The notes: generated by a model from the letters alone, not told the origin. A DNA stretch of 64,000 nucleotides from DASSQJ01 sp963772645 (GCA_963772645.1 CAVYYD010000007.1:62001-126000), one strand, 5' to 3'; positions 24,896-33,865 are shown, counted from the stretch's first letter. Program-made: numbers and translations.

Positions 24896-26301
24896 GCACC
24901 CGCCCGCACCTCGTCGTGGTCGGCGACTGCCTCCTCGACCGGGACCTGCACGGCCACGTGGAGCGGGTCTGCCCCGACGCGCCCGCACCCGTCGTCGATG
25001 TCGAGGAGGTCGCCGGGCGTCCCGGCGGTGCCGGCCTGGCCGCACTGCTCGCCGCCGCCGACGATGTCGACGTCACGCTGGTGGCGCCGCTGGCCGAGGA
25101 CGCCGACGGCCGGGAGCTGCGGGCGCTCCTGGCCGAGGGTGGGGTGCGGGTGCTGCCGCTCGGCCACGAGGGGGCCACCCGGGTCAAGACCCGGGTGCGG
25201 GCGGGCGGCCAGTCGCTGGTGCGCCTGGACACCGGGGGGTCGGGGCACCCGGTGGGCGGGCTGACGCCCGAGGCCGCACGCGCGCTCGAGGTGGCCGACG
25301 TCGTCCTCGCCTCGTGCTACGGCGGGGGCACCACGGCCGACCCCGCGGTGCGGGAGGCGCTGGCCGGGCGCGCCCGCCGCGACCTCGTGCTCTGGGACCC
25401 CCACCCGCGTGGTGGCGACCCGGTCGAGGGCTGCGCGCTGGTCACCCCGAACCTCGGCGAGGCCCGGTCCCTGGCTGGGATGCCCAAGGCCGCGGGCGAC
25501 CTCGTCGCGAGCCGTCTGCTCGAGGTGTGGGCGGCCCGGGCGGTGGCGGTGACCGGCGGCCACCGGGGCGCCTGGGTGGCGACCTCGGCCAGCGAGCCGC
25601 TCTTCGCGCCGGCCGTTCCCGCGGCCGGCGACACCTGCGGCGCCGGGGACCGGTTCGCCAGCGCCGCCGCGGTGGCGCTGGCCAGGGGACGGACCACGTC
25701 CGAGGCGGTCGTCGAGGCCGTGGCCCGGGCCGGCGAGTTCGTCGCGGCGGGCGGGGCCTCCGGGCTGCGTGGCCCGGCGAGCGCGGCGGCGCCGGAGGAG
25801 CCTGCACCACCCCCGACGCGGGGGCCGGCCGGTGAGCCGGGGACGGCAGCGCTCGACCGGCTCACCGGGCTGCGCCGGGGCGGTGGCGTCCTCGTCGCCA
25901 CCGGAGGTTGCTTCGACGTGGTCCACGCCGGGCACGTCCGGATGCTCGAAGGGGCCCGCGCGCTCGGGGACGGCCTGGTCGTCCTGCTCAACTCCGACGC
26001 CTCGGTGCGCCGCCTCAAGGGCCCGGGCCGCCCCGTCCACTCCCACCAGGACCGGGCCCGGGTCCTGCTCGGGCTCGCGTGCGTCGACGCCGTCGTCGTC
26101 TTCGACGAGGACGACCCGTGCACCGTCCTGCGCCGGCTCCGCCCCGACGTGTGGACCAAGGGCGGTGACTACGAGGACGCCGAGCTCCCCGAGGCCGGCC
26201 TGGTCCGCTCGTGGGGGGGCCGCGTCGTCCTCCTGCCCTACCTGTCCGGGCGGTCCACGACCGCCGTCCTGCAGTCCACCGACCAAGGAGACCCCCTGTG
26301 A
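24892..26301 (+). CDS. hldE: bifunctional heptose 7-phosphate kinase / heptose 1-phosphate adenylyltransferase (HldE/RfaE-type)
   Basis: This 469-residue protein has two domains. The N-terminal PfkB-type kinase (about 1-300) has GDCLLDRDLHG, GRPGGAGLAALL and the catalytic loop AAGDTCGAGDRFASAAAVAL. After a Pro/Ala-rich linker, the C-terminal nucleotidyltransferase (about 320-469) has GCFDVVHAGHVRMLEGARALGD, i.e. the HxGH motif. The pair phosphorylates heptose 7-phosphate at C1 and later makes ADP-heptose. The length is close to the E. coli enzyme. GTG start, GTGA overlap upstream and downstream. Together with the fused GmhA and GmhB domains the window encodes every step to ADP-D-glycero-heptose; an HldD epimerase was not recognised. 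Confidence 0.93.
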   Translation: MSTRPHLVVVGDCLLDRDLHGHVERVCPDAPAPVVDVEEVAGRPGGAGLAALLAAADDVDVTLVAPLAEDADGRELRALLAEGGVRVLPLGHEGATRVKTRVRAGGQSLVRLDTGGSGHPVGGLTPEAARALEVADVVLASCYGGGTTADPAVREALAGRARRDLVLWDPHPRGGDPVEGCALVTPNLGEARSLAGMPKAAGDLVASRLLEVWAARAVAVTGGHRGAWVATSASEPLFAPAVPAAGDTCGAGDRFASAAAVALARGRTTSEAVVEAVARAGEFVAAGGASGLRGPASAAAPEEPAPPPTRGPAGEPGTAALDRLTGLRRGGGVLVATGGCFDVVHAGHVRMLEGARALGDGLVVLLNSDASVRRLKGPGRPVHSHQDRARVLLGLACVDAVVVFDEDDPCTVLRRLRPDVWTKGGDYEDAELPEAGLVRSWGGRVVLLPYLSGRSTTAVLQSTDQGDPL

Positions 26302-27005
26302 GCACCGCAAGCACCCGTACCGGCATCGGCACCGTCCTCGTCACCGGCGGTTCGAGTGGCCTGGGCGCAGCCGTCGTCACCGCCGTCACCAAGGCCGGCG
26401 GGACCCCCGTGGTCATCGACCTGGCCCCACCCGAGGACCCGGCCGTGGCCCACGTCGTCGCCGACCTGTCCGACTCGCAGCGGGCCGCGGACGCGGTCGC
26501 CCGGGCGGTGGAGGTCGCCGGGCCACCGGACGCCGTGGTGACCGCCGCCGGCACGGACGCCTGCGGACCGCTGTCGAGCGTGCCGACCGAGGACTGGGAG
26601 CGGGTGGTGCGGGTCAACCTCCTCGGCACCGCGGCCGTCGTGCGGGCGGCGCTGCCCCACCTGGAGCAGCGGCGCGGCCGGGTCGTGACGGTGGCCTCCA
26701 CCCTCGGGCTCAAGGCCGTGGGCGACGCCACCGCGTACTGCGCGTCCAAGTTCGGTGTCGTCGGCTTCACCCGGGCCCTGGCCACCGAGCTCGCCGGCCG
26801 GGTGGGCGTGACCCTGCTCGTGCCCGGGGGGATGCGCACCCACTTCTTCGACGGGCGGACCGAGCAGTACCGTCCCGGCCCCGACGCGCCGCTCAACGAC
26901 CCGGAGGACGTCGCGGCCGTGGTCCTCACCGTGCTCCAGCAGCCGCCCGGCTGCGAGATCCGCGAGCTCGTCGTCGCGTCGTCGCAGGAGCCGTCCTGGC
27001 CGTGA
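26298..27005 (+). CDS. short-chain dehydrogenase/reductase (SDR)
   Basis: This 235-residue classical SDR has the cofactor motif TGGSSGLGAA, a DLSDSQRAADA acid position, NAG-equivalent AAGTDACGP, catalytic Ser in VASTLG and YxxxK as Tyr-CASK in AYCASKFGVVGFTRA. It is too short and lacks the pattern of HldD-type epimerases. It probably reduces or oxidises a sugar or nucleotide-sugar intermediate. GTG at 26298 overlaps the upstream stop. Confidence 0.9.
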   Translation: MSTASTRTGIGTVLVTGGSSGLGAAVVTAVTKAGGTPVVIDLAPPEDPAVAHVVADLSDSQRAADAVARAVEVAGPPDAVVTAAGTDACGPLSSVPTEDWERVVRVNLLGTAAVVRAALPHLEQRRGRVVTVASTLGLKAVGDATAYCASKFGVVGFTRALATELAGRVGVTLLVPGGMRTHFFDGRTEQYRPGPDAPLNDPEDVAAVVLTVLQQPPGCEIRELVVASSQEPSWP

Positions 27006-28000
27006 CCGACGTCCTCGTCCTGCGCGCCCTTGGCCTGGGCGACCTGCTGACCGCCGTCCCGGCACTGCGCGGCCTGCGCCGTGCCTGGCCCGGCGCGAGG
27101 CTGGTCCTCGGTGCACCCGGCCAGCTGGGGGAGTGGCTCACCTCGCTCGGCGTCGTCGACGCCGTGCTGCCCGTCCGCGGGGTCGGCGGGCTGCCGAGCC
27201 GCCTCGGGGCACCCCGACCCGCCGTCGCGGTGAACCTCCACGGGTGCGGCCCGCAGAGCCACCGGCTGCTGCGGACGCTGCGCCCCGGCCGGCTCGTCGG
27301 CTACGCCTGTCCCGCCGCCGGGCACCTGGACGGTCCGCCCTGGGACGGCGACGAGCACGAGGTGGACCGCTGGTTGCGGCTCGCCCACTGGGTCGGGGGT
27401 GCCGCGGACGTGGAGGACCTGCGGCTGCCGCCCCCGGCGCGCCGCGGTGCCCACGTCGTGGTGCACCCGGGCGCGGCGGCGCCGGCCCGGTGCTGGCCGG
27501 CGGCCCGGTGGGCGGCCGTGGCGGGCGCGCTCGCCAGGGCCGGCCACCCGGTCGTCGTGACCGGCACCGCCGGGGAGGCCGCCCGCTGTGCCGCGGTGGC
27601 GCGCTCGGCTCCCGGGGCTGAGAACCGGTGCGGCCGCGACGAGCTGGCCGGCCTGGCCGAGACGGTGGGCTCGGCCCGGCTGCTGCTCAGCGGGGACACC
27701 GGGGTGGCCCACCTCGCCACGGCGTTCGGCACCCCGTCGGTGACGCTGTTCGGCCCGGTCTCACCGGCGGTGTGGGGCCCGCGCATCGACCGGGATCGGC
27801 ACGCCGTGCTCTGGCGCGGCGAACCGGGTCCCGCGCGGCAGGGCGACCCGCACGGCCAGGGCGTCGACCGTCGGCTCGCGGCGGTCACCGTCGGCGACGT
27901 CCTCGGTGCGGCCGGCCACCTGCTCGCCGGTCAGGCGGTGCGCGCCCCGAGCTCCGCCGAGCCCTCCGGGCCCTGTAGGTCGCTGCGGACCGGGGCCTGA
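27002..28000 (+). CDS. GT9-family (heptosyltransferase-like) glycosyltransferase
   Basis: This 332-residue protein starts with VLVLRALGLGDLLTAVPALRGLRRAWPGARL, the standard GT9 opening. In the C-terminal half are VVVHPGAAAPARCWPAARWA and LLSGDTGVAHLATAFGTPSVTLFGPVSPAVWGP, the donor-binding motifs. It is the second GT9 in the operon and the last of eight coupled genes. GTG at 27002 overlaps the SDR stop as GTGA. Its end overlaps the convergent epimerase by 70 bases. Confidence 0.9.
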   Translation: MTDVLVLRALGLGDLLTAVPALRGLRRAWPGARLVLGAPGQLGEWLTSLGVVDAVLPVRGVGGLPSRLGAPRPAVAVNLHGCGPQSHRLLRTLRPGRLVGYACPAAGHLDGPPWDGDEHEVDRWLRLAHWVGGAADVEDLRLPPPARRGAHVVVHPGAAAPARCWPAARWAAVAGALARAGHPVVVTGTAGEAARCAAVARSAPGAENRCGRDELAGLAETVGSARLLLSGDTGVAHLATAFGTPSVTLFGPVSPAVWGPRIDRDRHAVLWRGEPGPARQGDPHGQGVDRRLAAVTVGDVLGAAGHLLAGQAVRAPSSAEPSGPCRSLRTGA

Positions 28001-28995
28001 CGGAACCACTCCACCGTGCGGGACAGGCCCTCGGCCCAGGACACCTGGGGGCGCCACCCGAGCAGCCGTTCGGCCAGGGAGGTGTCCGGGCGGCGGACCT
28101 TGGGGTCGTCCACCGGCAGGGCGATGTGCTCGACGGGGGAGGGGGAGCCCACGGTGGCCACCACGTCCTGCGCGATCTGCAGCACGGTCAGCTCCTCGGG
28201 GTTGCCGAGGTTGACCGGTCCGGGGTGGGCCGTTCGCGCGAACGCGAGCACGCCGCGGACGAGGTCGTCGACGTGGCAGACGGACCGGGTCTGCGACCCG
28301 TCGCCGGCGACGGTCAGCGGCTCGCCGGACAGGGCCTGGCGGATGAAGGTGGGGATGGCGCGTCCGTCGTGCGGCCGCATCCGGGAGCCATAGGTGTTGA
28401 AGATCCGCACGATGCCGGTGTCGACGCCCTCGTTCGCGCGGTACGCGGTGGTCAGGGCCTCGCCGAAACGCTTCCCCTCGTCGTAGACCCCGCGCGGCCC
28501 GATGGGGTTGACATGGCCCCAGTAGGTCTCCGGCTGCGGATGGGTCTGCGGGTCCCCGTAGACCTCGGAGGTCGAGGCGAGCACGAAGCGGGCCCCCTTG
28601 CCCTTGGCCAGGCCCAGCGCGTGCCAGGTCCCCACCGACCCGACCTTGAGCGTCTCGACCGGCATCCGCAGGTAGTCCACCGGTGACGCCGGTGAGGCGA
28701 AGTGGAGGACGAGGTCGACGCGCCCTGGGACGTGGATGAAGTCGGTGACGTCGCACCGGAGGAGCCGGAAGCGGGGGTCGTGGAAGAGGTGGGCGAGGTT
28801 GGCGGGGGTGCCGGTGGCGAAGTTGTCGAGAGCGACGACGTCGGCGCCCTGCTCGACGAGCGCGGTGCAGAGGTGGCTGCCGAGGAAGCCGGCCCCGCCG
28901 GTCACGACGACCCGGGGTCGGGACGGGCCCTCGCGCCGCGGACCGACCGACATGGTGCGGGCAGCGCCCAGGTCGCCGGGCTGGTGGTCCTCCAT
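27931..28995 (-). CDS. NAD-dependent epimerase/dehydratase, UDP-glucuronate decarboxylase-like
   Basis: This 354-residue extended SDR has the cofactor motif VVVTGGAGFLGSHLC, DNFATGT, LHFASPASPVDYL, catalytic Ser-Thr in ASTSEVYGDP and the catalytic Tyr-x3-Lys in GVYDEGKRFGEAL. The strings ASPASPV, RIFNTYG and SRMRPHDGR match UDP-xylose synthases and the related UDP-glucose/glucuronate decarboxylases. The ATG at 28995 follows GAGGAGGAA, a strong ribosome-binding site. It is convergent with the glycan operon and probably supplies an NDP-sugar to it. Confidence 0.88.
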   Translation of the reverse strand: MEDHQPGDLGAARTMSVGPRREGPSRPRVVVTGGAGFLGSHLCTALVEQGADVVALDNFATGTPANLAHLFHDPRFRLLRCDVTDFIHVPGRVDLVLHFASPASPVDYLRMPVETLKVGSVGTWHALGLAKGKGARFVLASTSEVYGDPQTHPQPETYWGHVNPIGPRGVYDEGKRFGEALTTAYRANEGVDTGIVRIFNTYGSRMRPHDGRAIPTFIRQALSGEPLTVAGDGSQTRSVCHVDDLVRGVLAFARTAHPGPVNLGNPEELTVLQIAQDVVATVGSPSPVEHIALPVDDPKVRRPDTSLAERLLGWRPQVSWAEGLSRTVEWFRQAPVRSDLQGPEGSAELGARTA

Positions 28996-29065
28996 GGTTC
29001 CTCCTCGGGTCGGTCTGACCCCCATCTACCCGCTTCCGGGCGGGGGAACCGTTCCCGGGCGGGCG

Positions 29066-29773
29066 CTAGTCCAGGCTCTGCCGGCGGGCGCGGTCGAGGA
29101 CCTGACGGGCGGCCTCGCCCAGGCCGACGCCCTCCTCGGCCGCCAGGCCGGCGAGGGCCTCGTAGGCCCGGTCCATGTCGAGGCCACGCAGGTGCGCCAG
29201 CGCGCCCTTGGCGCGTTCGACGACAGCCCGCGCCGCGAGCGCCCGCTCCAGTCCCAGGGTGAGGTGAGCGGTGTCGAGGTGCCCGCTGACGACGAGCATC
29301 GTCGTCGCGTCGGCCAGGGCCTGGCAGGCGGCCGCCTCAGCCGGGGAGAGGACCGGCCCGGCGACCCGGAACAGGTTCAGCGCGCCGAAGGTCTCCCCAC
29401 GCCAGTGCAGCGGTGCCGCGTGCACCGCCGTGTAGCCGGCCGCGAGGATCGCCGGGCCGGCCACCGGCCAGCGGCCCAGCAGGCTCGCGGAGCCCACCGC
29501 GTCGACCGGCTCTCGGGTGTGCAGCGCCTGCAGGCACGGCCCCTCCCCGGCCTGCACCTGGTACATCTCGAGGTCGGCGGCACGGTGGCTGGTCGCCGCG
29601 AGGAGCTCGAGGTCACCGGCGGGCGTGCGGACCAGCAGGGCGGCGGCGTCGGCAGGCACGACCTCGAGGGCCCCGGTGAGCAGACCCAGCAGTGCACCGG
29701 TGACGTCGCCGTCGTCGGAGACGCTCCGCGCGCCGGCCAGGGCCAGAACGTCGCCGAGCCGCGGGCCGCTCAC
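29066..29773 (-). CDS. GAF-ANTAR domain regulator
   Basis: This 235-residue protein combines an N-terminal GAF sensor (about 25-165, with QAGEGPCLQAL) with a C-terminal ANTAR domain (ERALAARAVVERAKGALAHLRGLDMDRAYEAL and a three-helix tail). ANTAR domains bind paired RNA hairpins and act as antiterminators. GTG start at 29773. It is one of three such genes between 29.0 and 31.6 kb. Confidence 0.88.
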   Translation of the reverse strand: MSGPRLGDVLALAGARSVSDDGDVTGALLGLLTGALEVVPADAAALLVRTPAGDLELLAATSHRAADLEMYQVQAGEGPCLQALHTREPVDAVGSASLLGRWPVAGPAILAAGYTAVHAAPLHWRGETFGALNLFRVAGPVLSPAEAAACQALADATTMLVVSGHLDTAHLTLGLERALAARAVVERAKGALAHLRGLDMDRAYEALAGLAAEEGVGLGEAARQVLDRARRQSLD

Positions 29774-30001
29774 CTGGACCGGGCCCGGTCGCCGAGGCGC
29801 GGGAGGAGGGCGGTGATGCCGGACATTCCGTCACCGACCTTCCGCCGCGGGGAGCGGCTCTGGCTCCACCTTACGCTCGCGTGCCGGGGCCTCCGCGCGG
29901 TCGTTCGTCCCGTCCTGTGCGGCGCCGTCGAGGTCTAGGCTGAACCGATCCGGTGGGAGAGGGTCTCCCGCGAGGGGTCTCCTGTCAGGATGTGAGCGGT
30001 C

Positions 30002-30718
30002 GTGGCCGACGTCGACGACCTCTTGAGCCGCCTGGCGACAGCCGTGGGAGAGGGCGCGGGACGGGGGCTGCCGCTGCCGGCCCGCTTCTGCCGCGCCGCG
30101 GCATCCGTCCTGCACTGCGACGGGGCGGCGATCACGCTGGCCTACACGCACCCCGAACGGGTCACGCTGTGCGCGACCGACGACGCGGCCCTGATCCTCG
30201 AGGAGGCCCAGGACGTCGTCGGGCAGGGCCCCGGGGCCGAGACGTTCTCGACCGGCTCCTACACCCGCGGTGAGCTGCGGGACGACGACGCCGTCGCCGA
30301 CGCCCGGTGGCCGCTGCTGCGGAGCACCGACCTCGGCGTGCTCGGGCCGGTGACGGTGCACGCCCTCCCGCTGGGCCGGCCGGGCGAGGTCTTCGGCGTC
30401 CTCACGCTGTACCAGCACGGGGCCGGCGGCCGGATCGACCCGGCGGACGCGCAGGCGCTGACCGTCGTCGTCGCCGCAGCGCTGCTCGCCGAGCGGGCGG
30501 AGTCGCGGGAGGCGCGGGGGCCGTGGGCCGAGCGCGCCGAGGTCCACCAGGCGACCGGGATGGTCATCGCGATGCTCGGGCTCGCGGAGGACGACGCCCT
30601 GGCCCTGATCCGCGCCCACGCCTACTCGCACGACCAGAGCGTGGCGCTGAGCGCTCACGAGGTCGTGACACGCCGGCTGTCCTTCTCCGCCCGGGGCGCC
30701 CAGATCGAGTCGACCTGA
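30002..30718 (+). CDS. GAF-ANTAR domain regulator
   Basis: This 238-residue protein has a GAF domain with GDGAAI-type opening (LHCDGAAITLAYTH) and DVVGQGPGAETFSTG, then the ANTAR helices AERAEVHQATGMVIAMLGLAEDDALALIRAHAYSHDQSV. It starts with GTG at 30002. It faces the minus-strand GAF-ANTAR genes on both sides. Ligand and RNA targets are not known. Confidence 0.88.
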   Translation: MADVDDLLSRLATAVGEGAGRGLPLPARFCRAAASVLHCDGAAITLAYTHPERVTLCATDDAALILEEAQDVVGQGPGAETFSTGSYTRGELRDDDAVADARWPLLRSTDLGVLGPVTVHALPLGRPGEVFGVLTLYQHGAGGRIDPADAQALTVVVAAALLAERAESREARGPWAERAEVHQATGMVIAMLGLAEDDALALIRAHAYSHDQSVALSAHEVVTRRLSFSARGAQIEST

Positions 30719-30733
30719 CGCCCGCGACCGACC

Positions 30734-31547
30734 TCAGTCCAGGGCGGTGCGGCGCGCCGGCCAGCGCCGGAACGACAGGACCCCCGTGTCCGCCACCTCC
30801 GTCGCCAGGTCGGCGAGCTTCCGGTTGGAGTCCTGGCTGGCCACGCGCAGCACGTCGAACGCCTGCTCCCGGGTGAGCCGGTGCTGCTGCATCAGGACGC
30901 CCATCGCGACCCCGATCTCCCGGTTGCTGCGCAGCGCACGCTCCAGGTGCTGGGCCCGGTCCTGGACCGCGCCGGTCGACACGAGCAGGGAGGCGTGGGT
31001 GGCGAGGACGAGACTCATCGCCACCGCGTGGTCGCCCATCGCGTCCGGGCTGGCCGCGTAGAGGTTGAGCGCCGCGACGGTCTGGATGTCGTCGGCGAGG
31101 ATGAGTCGGTGGGCCAGGACGCTGGTGATGCCGAGCTCGGTGTACGCCCTCGCCCCGAAGGCCGGCCAGCGCTCGTCCCGGCTGATGTCGCCGGTGACGT
31201 AGACGCTGTCCTCGAGCACCGCGTCGACGCACGGGCCGGAGCCCGACGTCGTACTGGATGGCGTCGGCCTGGCGGGCCACCTGGTCCGAGGCGGCCTCGG
31301 TGCGGAACCGGCCGCGACGCAGCGTGGTCACGCTGGCCCAGTCGGCCCCCGGCACATGGGCGGCCGCCGCCGTGACCAGGTCGGCCAGCGGGTCACCGCC
31401 GGTGGAGATGGCGCACCGGGTCAGGGCACCCATCGCCTCGGCGAGCTCGAGGAGGACAGCCCCGTCGCCGGTGGCGTGGCTGAGCGCGGTGGACCCCTCG
31501 CCGACGGTGCACGGGACAGCAGTGCTGAGAGCTTCGTCGTCGGACAT
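30734..31547 (-). pseudogene. GAF-ANTAR regulator, disrupted by a single-base frameshift
   Basis: The first part reads in one frame from ATG 31547 to about 31236 (MSDDEALSTAV through DAIQYDVG). The rest reads in another frame: LEDSVYVTGDISRDERWP continues the GAF domain and the ANTAR domain follows (EIGVAMGVLMQQHRLTREQAFDVLRVASQD). One extra G at the GGG near 31236 accounts for the break; removing it restores SGPCVDAVLEDS, the expected GAF sequence. The span is 814 bases, one more than a multiple of three. It may be a sequencing error rather than true decay. Confidence 0.8.
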
Positions 31548-31707
31548 CTCGTGTTCCCTCCCTGGGTCCTGAGATCTCGGTGATGCGGCTCGACCTTCAG
31601 CCCCCATCATGGCTCGCCTCTCGGCCGAAGTGGACCTCACGGACGGCTGCTGGCGAACCGCCGCTCCAGCGGTCGGGCCGCGCCGGACCGCCACCACGCG
31701 GTGAGGC

Positions 31708-32069
31708 TCAGCCCTGCGGGGCTTGTCCGGGGCGCCGTCCTGTCCGTCCCCGCGGGTGAAGAACGAGATCCGGCCGTCGGCCTCGAGCACGGCGTACTCG
31801 ATCTCGTCGGTGGTCCGGATCCCCTGCTCGCGTGCCGCGACGAGCAGGTCGGCCACCGAGAGCCGCTGCCGCCGCATGCCCTCGGCGAGCGGGCGGCCGT
31901 GTGCGAAGACCAGGCGGGGGCTGCCGCGGACGACGCCCCTGGCCGCTCGGGAGCGCCACTCGGTCCAGGAGAGCGCCACGGTGAGGAGCGCGAAGGTGCC
32001 GACCGCGAGGAACCCGGCAGTCACCGAGTAGTCCTGCTGGGTGACCGCCTGCTGCACGACGATCTCCAC
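31708..32069 (-). CDS. DUF421/YetF-type membrane protein, 3' end uncertain
   Basis: Starting at GTG 32069, the protein has one N-terminal membrane helix (TAGFLAVGTFALLTVAL) and the YetF C-terminal domain (GSPRLVFAHGRPLAEGMRRQRLSVADLLVAAREQGI, then EIEYAVLEADGRISFF). The 30 residues after ISFF show no further family pattern. In the original frame no stop occurs before the start of the downstream GAF gene (31547); a one-base shift would end the protein at 31708. Either the stop was lost to a frameshift or the two genes are fused. The start follows AGGAGGAC, a good ribosome-binding site. Confidence 0.6.
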
Positions 32070-32109
32070 GGGTCCTCCTGGGCGTCGGGGTTCGGCACAT
32101 CGACCACGG

Positions 32110-32627
32110 TCAGGGCAGCAGGACCGTTCGGAAGGGGATCCGGGCGACCACCCCCCCGCGGTCGAGGACGGCGACCGCGCCGGCACGGCCCAGCTGCGCG
32201 GACGGCTGGATGTAGGCGTCGTAGGTCACCACGAACGTACGGCCCGGTGGCGCCGCGAAGGTGAGGTAGAACCGGTCGCCGTCCCGGGTGGAGTCCGAGG
32301 GGTTCGGCAGGAGGCCCTGCGACTCGTAGATGTCGAAGTAGTCACCGGTCACGGCCAGCGTGACGTCGCCGCTCGCACCGGGAGGCCGTACGACGGTGAC
32401 CGCCAGGGGACGTCGAGGCCGGCCCGGGCGATGTCGGCATGATCCAGGGTGACGCTCCACCCCTCGGAACGCACCGTCGTCGTGCTGCTCGTCACCCCGA
32501 GCGCACCGCCGGCGCCGGCGAGGACGAACAGCAGGAGGGCGGTCAGGAAGGACCGGCGACCCCAGAGCGCGAGGCGCCCGTCGGCCCGGCTCTCGAGGCC
32601 GTCCAGCGTCGAGGAGGGAAGGTCCAC
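32110..32627 (-). pseudogene. membrane-anchored protein of unknown function, frameshifted
   Basis: From ATG 32627 the protein reads LALWGRRSFLTALLLFVLAGAGG (one membrane helix), then about 50 extracytoplasmic residues to GLDVPW near 32407. The remaining 95 residues, beginning LAVTVVRPPGASG and ending RIPFRTVLLP, are in another frame. One missing C in a run of C near 32407 explains the break, and the span is two bases more than a multiple of three. The gene is directly upstream of the DUF421 gene and probably in one operon with it. Confidence 0.7.
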
Positions 32628-32696
32628 GCCCCGGGTATGGCACCCCGGGGGGGCCCCGGGGTCGGGAGGCGCACCGCTGTCAGCCGGCGCCGGCGC

Positions 32697-32721
32697 GTTT
32701 CCCGCGCGCGGCTGCGGGTAG
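32697..32721 (+). promoter_or_regulatory. SigF/SigB-like promoter
   Basis: GTTT at 32697-32700, 15 bases, GGGTAG at 32716-32721, 57 bases before the ATG of the small hydrophilic protein at 32778. It fits the GTTT-N15-17-GGGTA pattern of SigF-type factors; a SigF-like gene is at 36967. Confidence 0.65.
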
Positions 32722-32777
32722 CCCTACGGTCGGGACCCGCTGCCCCGCGGGGACCGGCACACCAGGAAAGAGGACCG

Positions 32778-33083
32778 ATGAGCACCCAGCCCGAGGACGC
32801 GGACGACCAGCACCCCACCGAGCCCACCCCGATCACTCCCGGGGAGAACCCGGAGACGGTCGCCGCGGGCGGCGCGACCGTACCGCGCGGTGACCTCCCG
32901 CCTGGAGACCGGGCCACCCAGCCCCTGGCGCCGGATGGCAGCCCGATGCCGATCGACGCCGAGCACCACCTGACGGCCGACCCGCGCGACGAGGGGGTCG
33001 GCGCCCCCCGGGGCGATGGTTCTCCACCTCCCTCGGTCGGCGACGGGGACGTCCGTCGGGCCAGCCACGGCAAGCGCCCCTAG
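32778..33083 (+). CDS. small hydrophilic protein, unknown function
   Basis: This 101-residue protein is acidic and rich in Pro, Asp, Gly and Glu, with no hydrophobic stretch, suggesting a disordered soluble protein. The ATG follows GGAAAGAGGA. It is preceded by a SigF-like promoter, so it looks like a stress-induced protein. I do not recognise a family. Confidence 0.65.
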   Translation: MSTQPEDADDQHPTEPTPITPGENPETVAAGGATVPRGDLPPGDRATQPLAPDGSPMPIDAEHHLTADPRDEGVGAPRGDGSPPPSVGDGDVRRASHGKRP

Positions 33084-33181
33084 CCGGCCGGCCCGAGGCG
33101 TCCGCCCGGGCCGGCTCACCTGCGTCCGTCCCCGGCATCGGTGCGACGAGCCCGTCGCGGCCACCGGGGCCGTCGTCGTCG

Positions 33182-33766
33182 CTACCGGGAGCTGCCCGAG
33201 AGGGCGTCGCGCACCCGGTCCACCATCGCGACGAACGGGCCGACCGCCATCTGGGTCGCGGCTCCCGAGCCCGCGGTCGAGGGGTGGGGGTGGGTGGGCG
33301 CCAGCCGCTCCGCGGTCCTGACCCTCCCGCCGAGGGTCTGCCGCCGGTCCGGGTCGACCTCGGCGAGGACCCTCGTGAACTCCTCGGTCTCCTCCTTCTC
33401 GGCGTGTGCCGCGACGGACGTCTCGAGGTCGCCGATCAGGGCGTCGAACTCGGCGCTGTCACAGTCCAGCCCCTCGAGGCGAGCGAGGACCTCGTTGGCC
33501 TCCTCCTCCTCGTGGTTGCGGGCCTCGGCCACGTCCGCACCCGCGACGTCGCGGGACACCGGGCGCAGCACCTCCTCCTCGGCGGTCTCGTGCACGGCCA
33601 GCAGCATCCGCAGGTCGTCGAAAGCGTGCCGACGCGCGTCCCCCGACGAGCTCCTGACCGTCTCGAACAGCTCGGTGACCCGGGCGTGCTGCTCGAGGAG
33701 GATCCGGATGACGTCCCCCTCCGGCAGCTCGGCGGCCCGCCGGCGGTCCTCGGCAGCATCTCCCAT
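33182..33766 (-). CDS. hemerythrin HHE-domain protein
   Basis: This 194-residue protein has the iron-ligand pattern of HHE/hemerythrin helical bundles: EQHARVTELFETV, LLAVHETAEEEVLRP, ARNHEEEEANEVLARLE and AAHAEKEETEEFTRVL give the four helices with His and Glu ligands. It may bind di-iron for oxygen, NO or peroxide sensing or protection. A SigF-like promoter (33815-33840) precedes it, divergent from that of the dehydrogenase at 33926. Confidence 0.85.
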   Translation of the reverse strand: MGDAAEDRRRAAELPEGDVIRILLEQHARVTELFETVRSSSGDARRHAFDDLRMLLAVHETAEEEVLRPVSRDVAGADVAEARNHEEEEANEVLARLEGLDCDSAEFDALIGDLETSVAAHAEKEETEEFTRVLAEVDPDRRQTLGGRVRTAERLAPTHPHPSTAGSGAATQMAVGPFVAMVDRVRDALSGSSR

Positions 33767-33814
33767 GTCGTCCTCCCTTCCCGGAGCCCGTCCGGCTCCT
33801 GCGTGTCCTCGGCG

Positions 33815-33840
33815 TTACCCGCCCTCGCACCGGACAAAAC
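33815..33840 (-). promoter_or_regulatory. SigF/SigB-like promoter of the hemerythrin gene
   Basis: On the minus strand GTTT at 33840-33837, 16 bases, GGGTAA at 33820-33815, about 50 bases before the start at 33766. It shares the intergenic gap with the divergent promoter at 33866-33890. Confidence 0.65.
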
Positions 33841-33865
33841 CCGGCGGCCGCGCCCCCGGAGCCCC

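Noticed and set aside
26298..27005. SDR as the HldD epimerase of the heptose pathway
   Set aside because: It is a 235-residue classical SDR; HldD is an extended SDR of about 310 residues with a different pattern.
29030..29060. SigF-type promoter before the epimerase gene (GGGTAG with upstream GGTTC)
   Set aside because: Spacing is 14 and the -35 box is GGTTC rather than GTTT; weaker than the three accepted sites.
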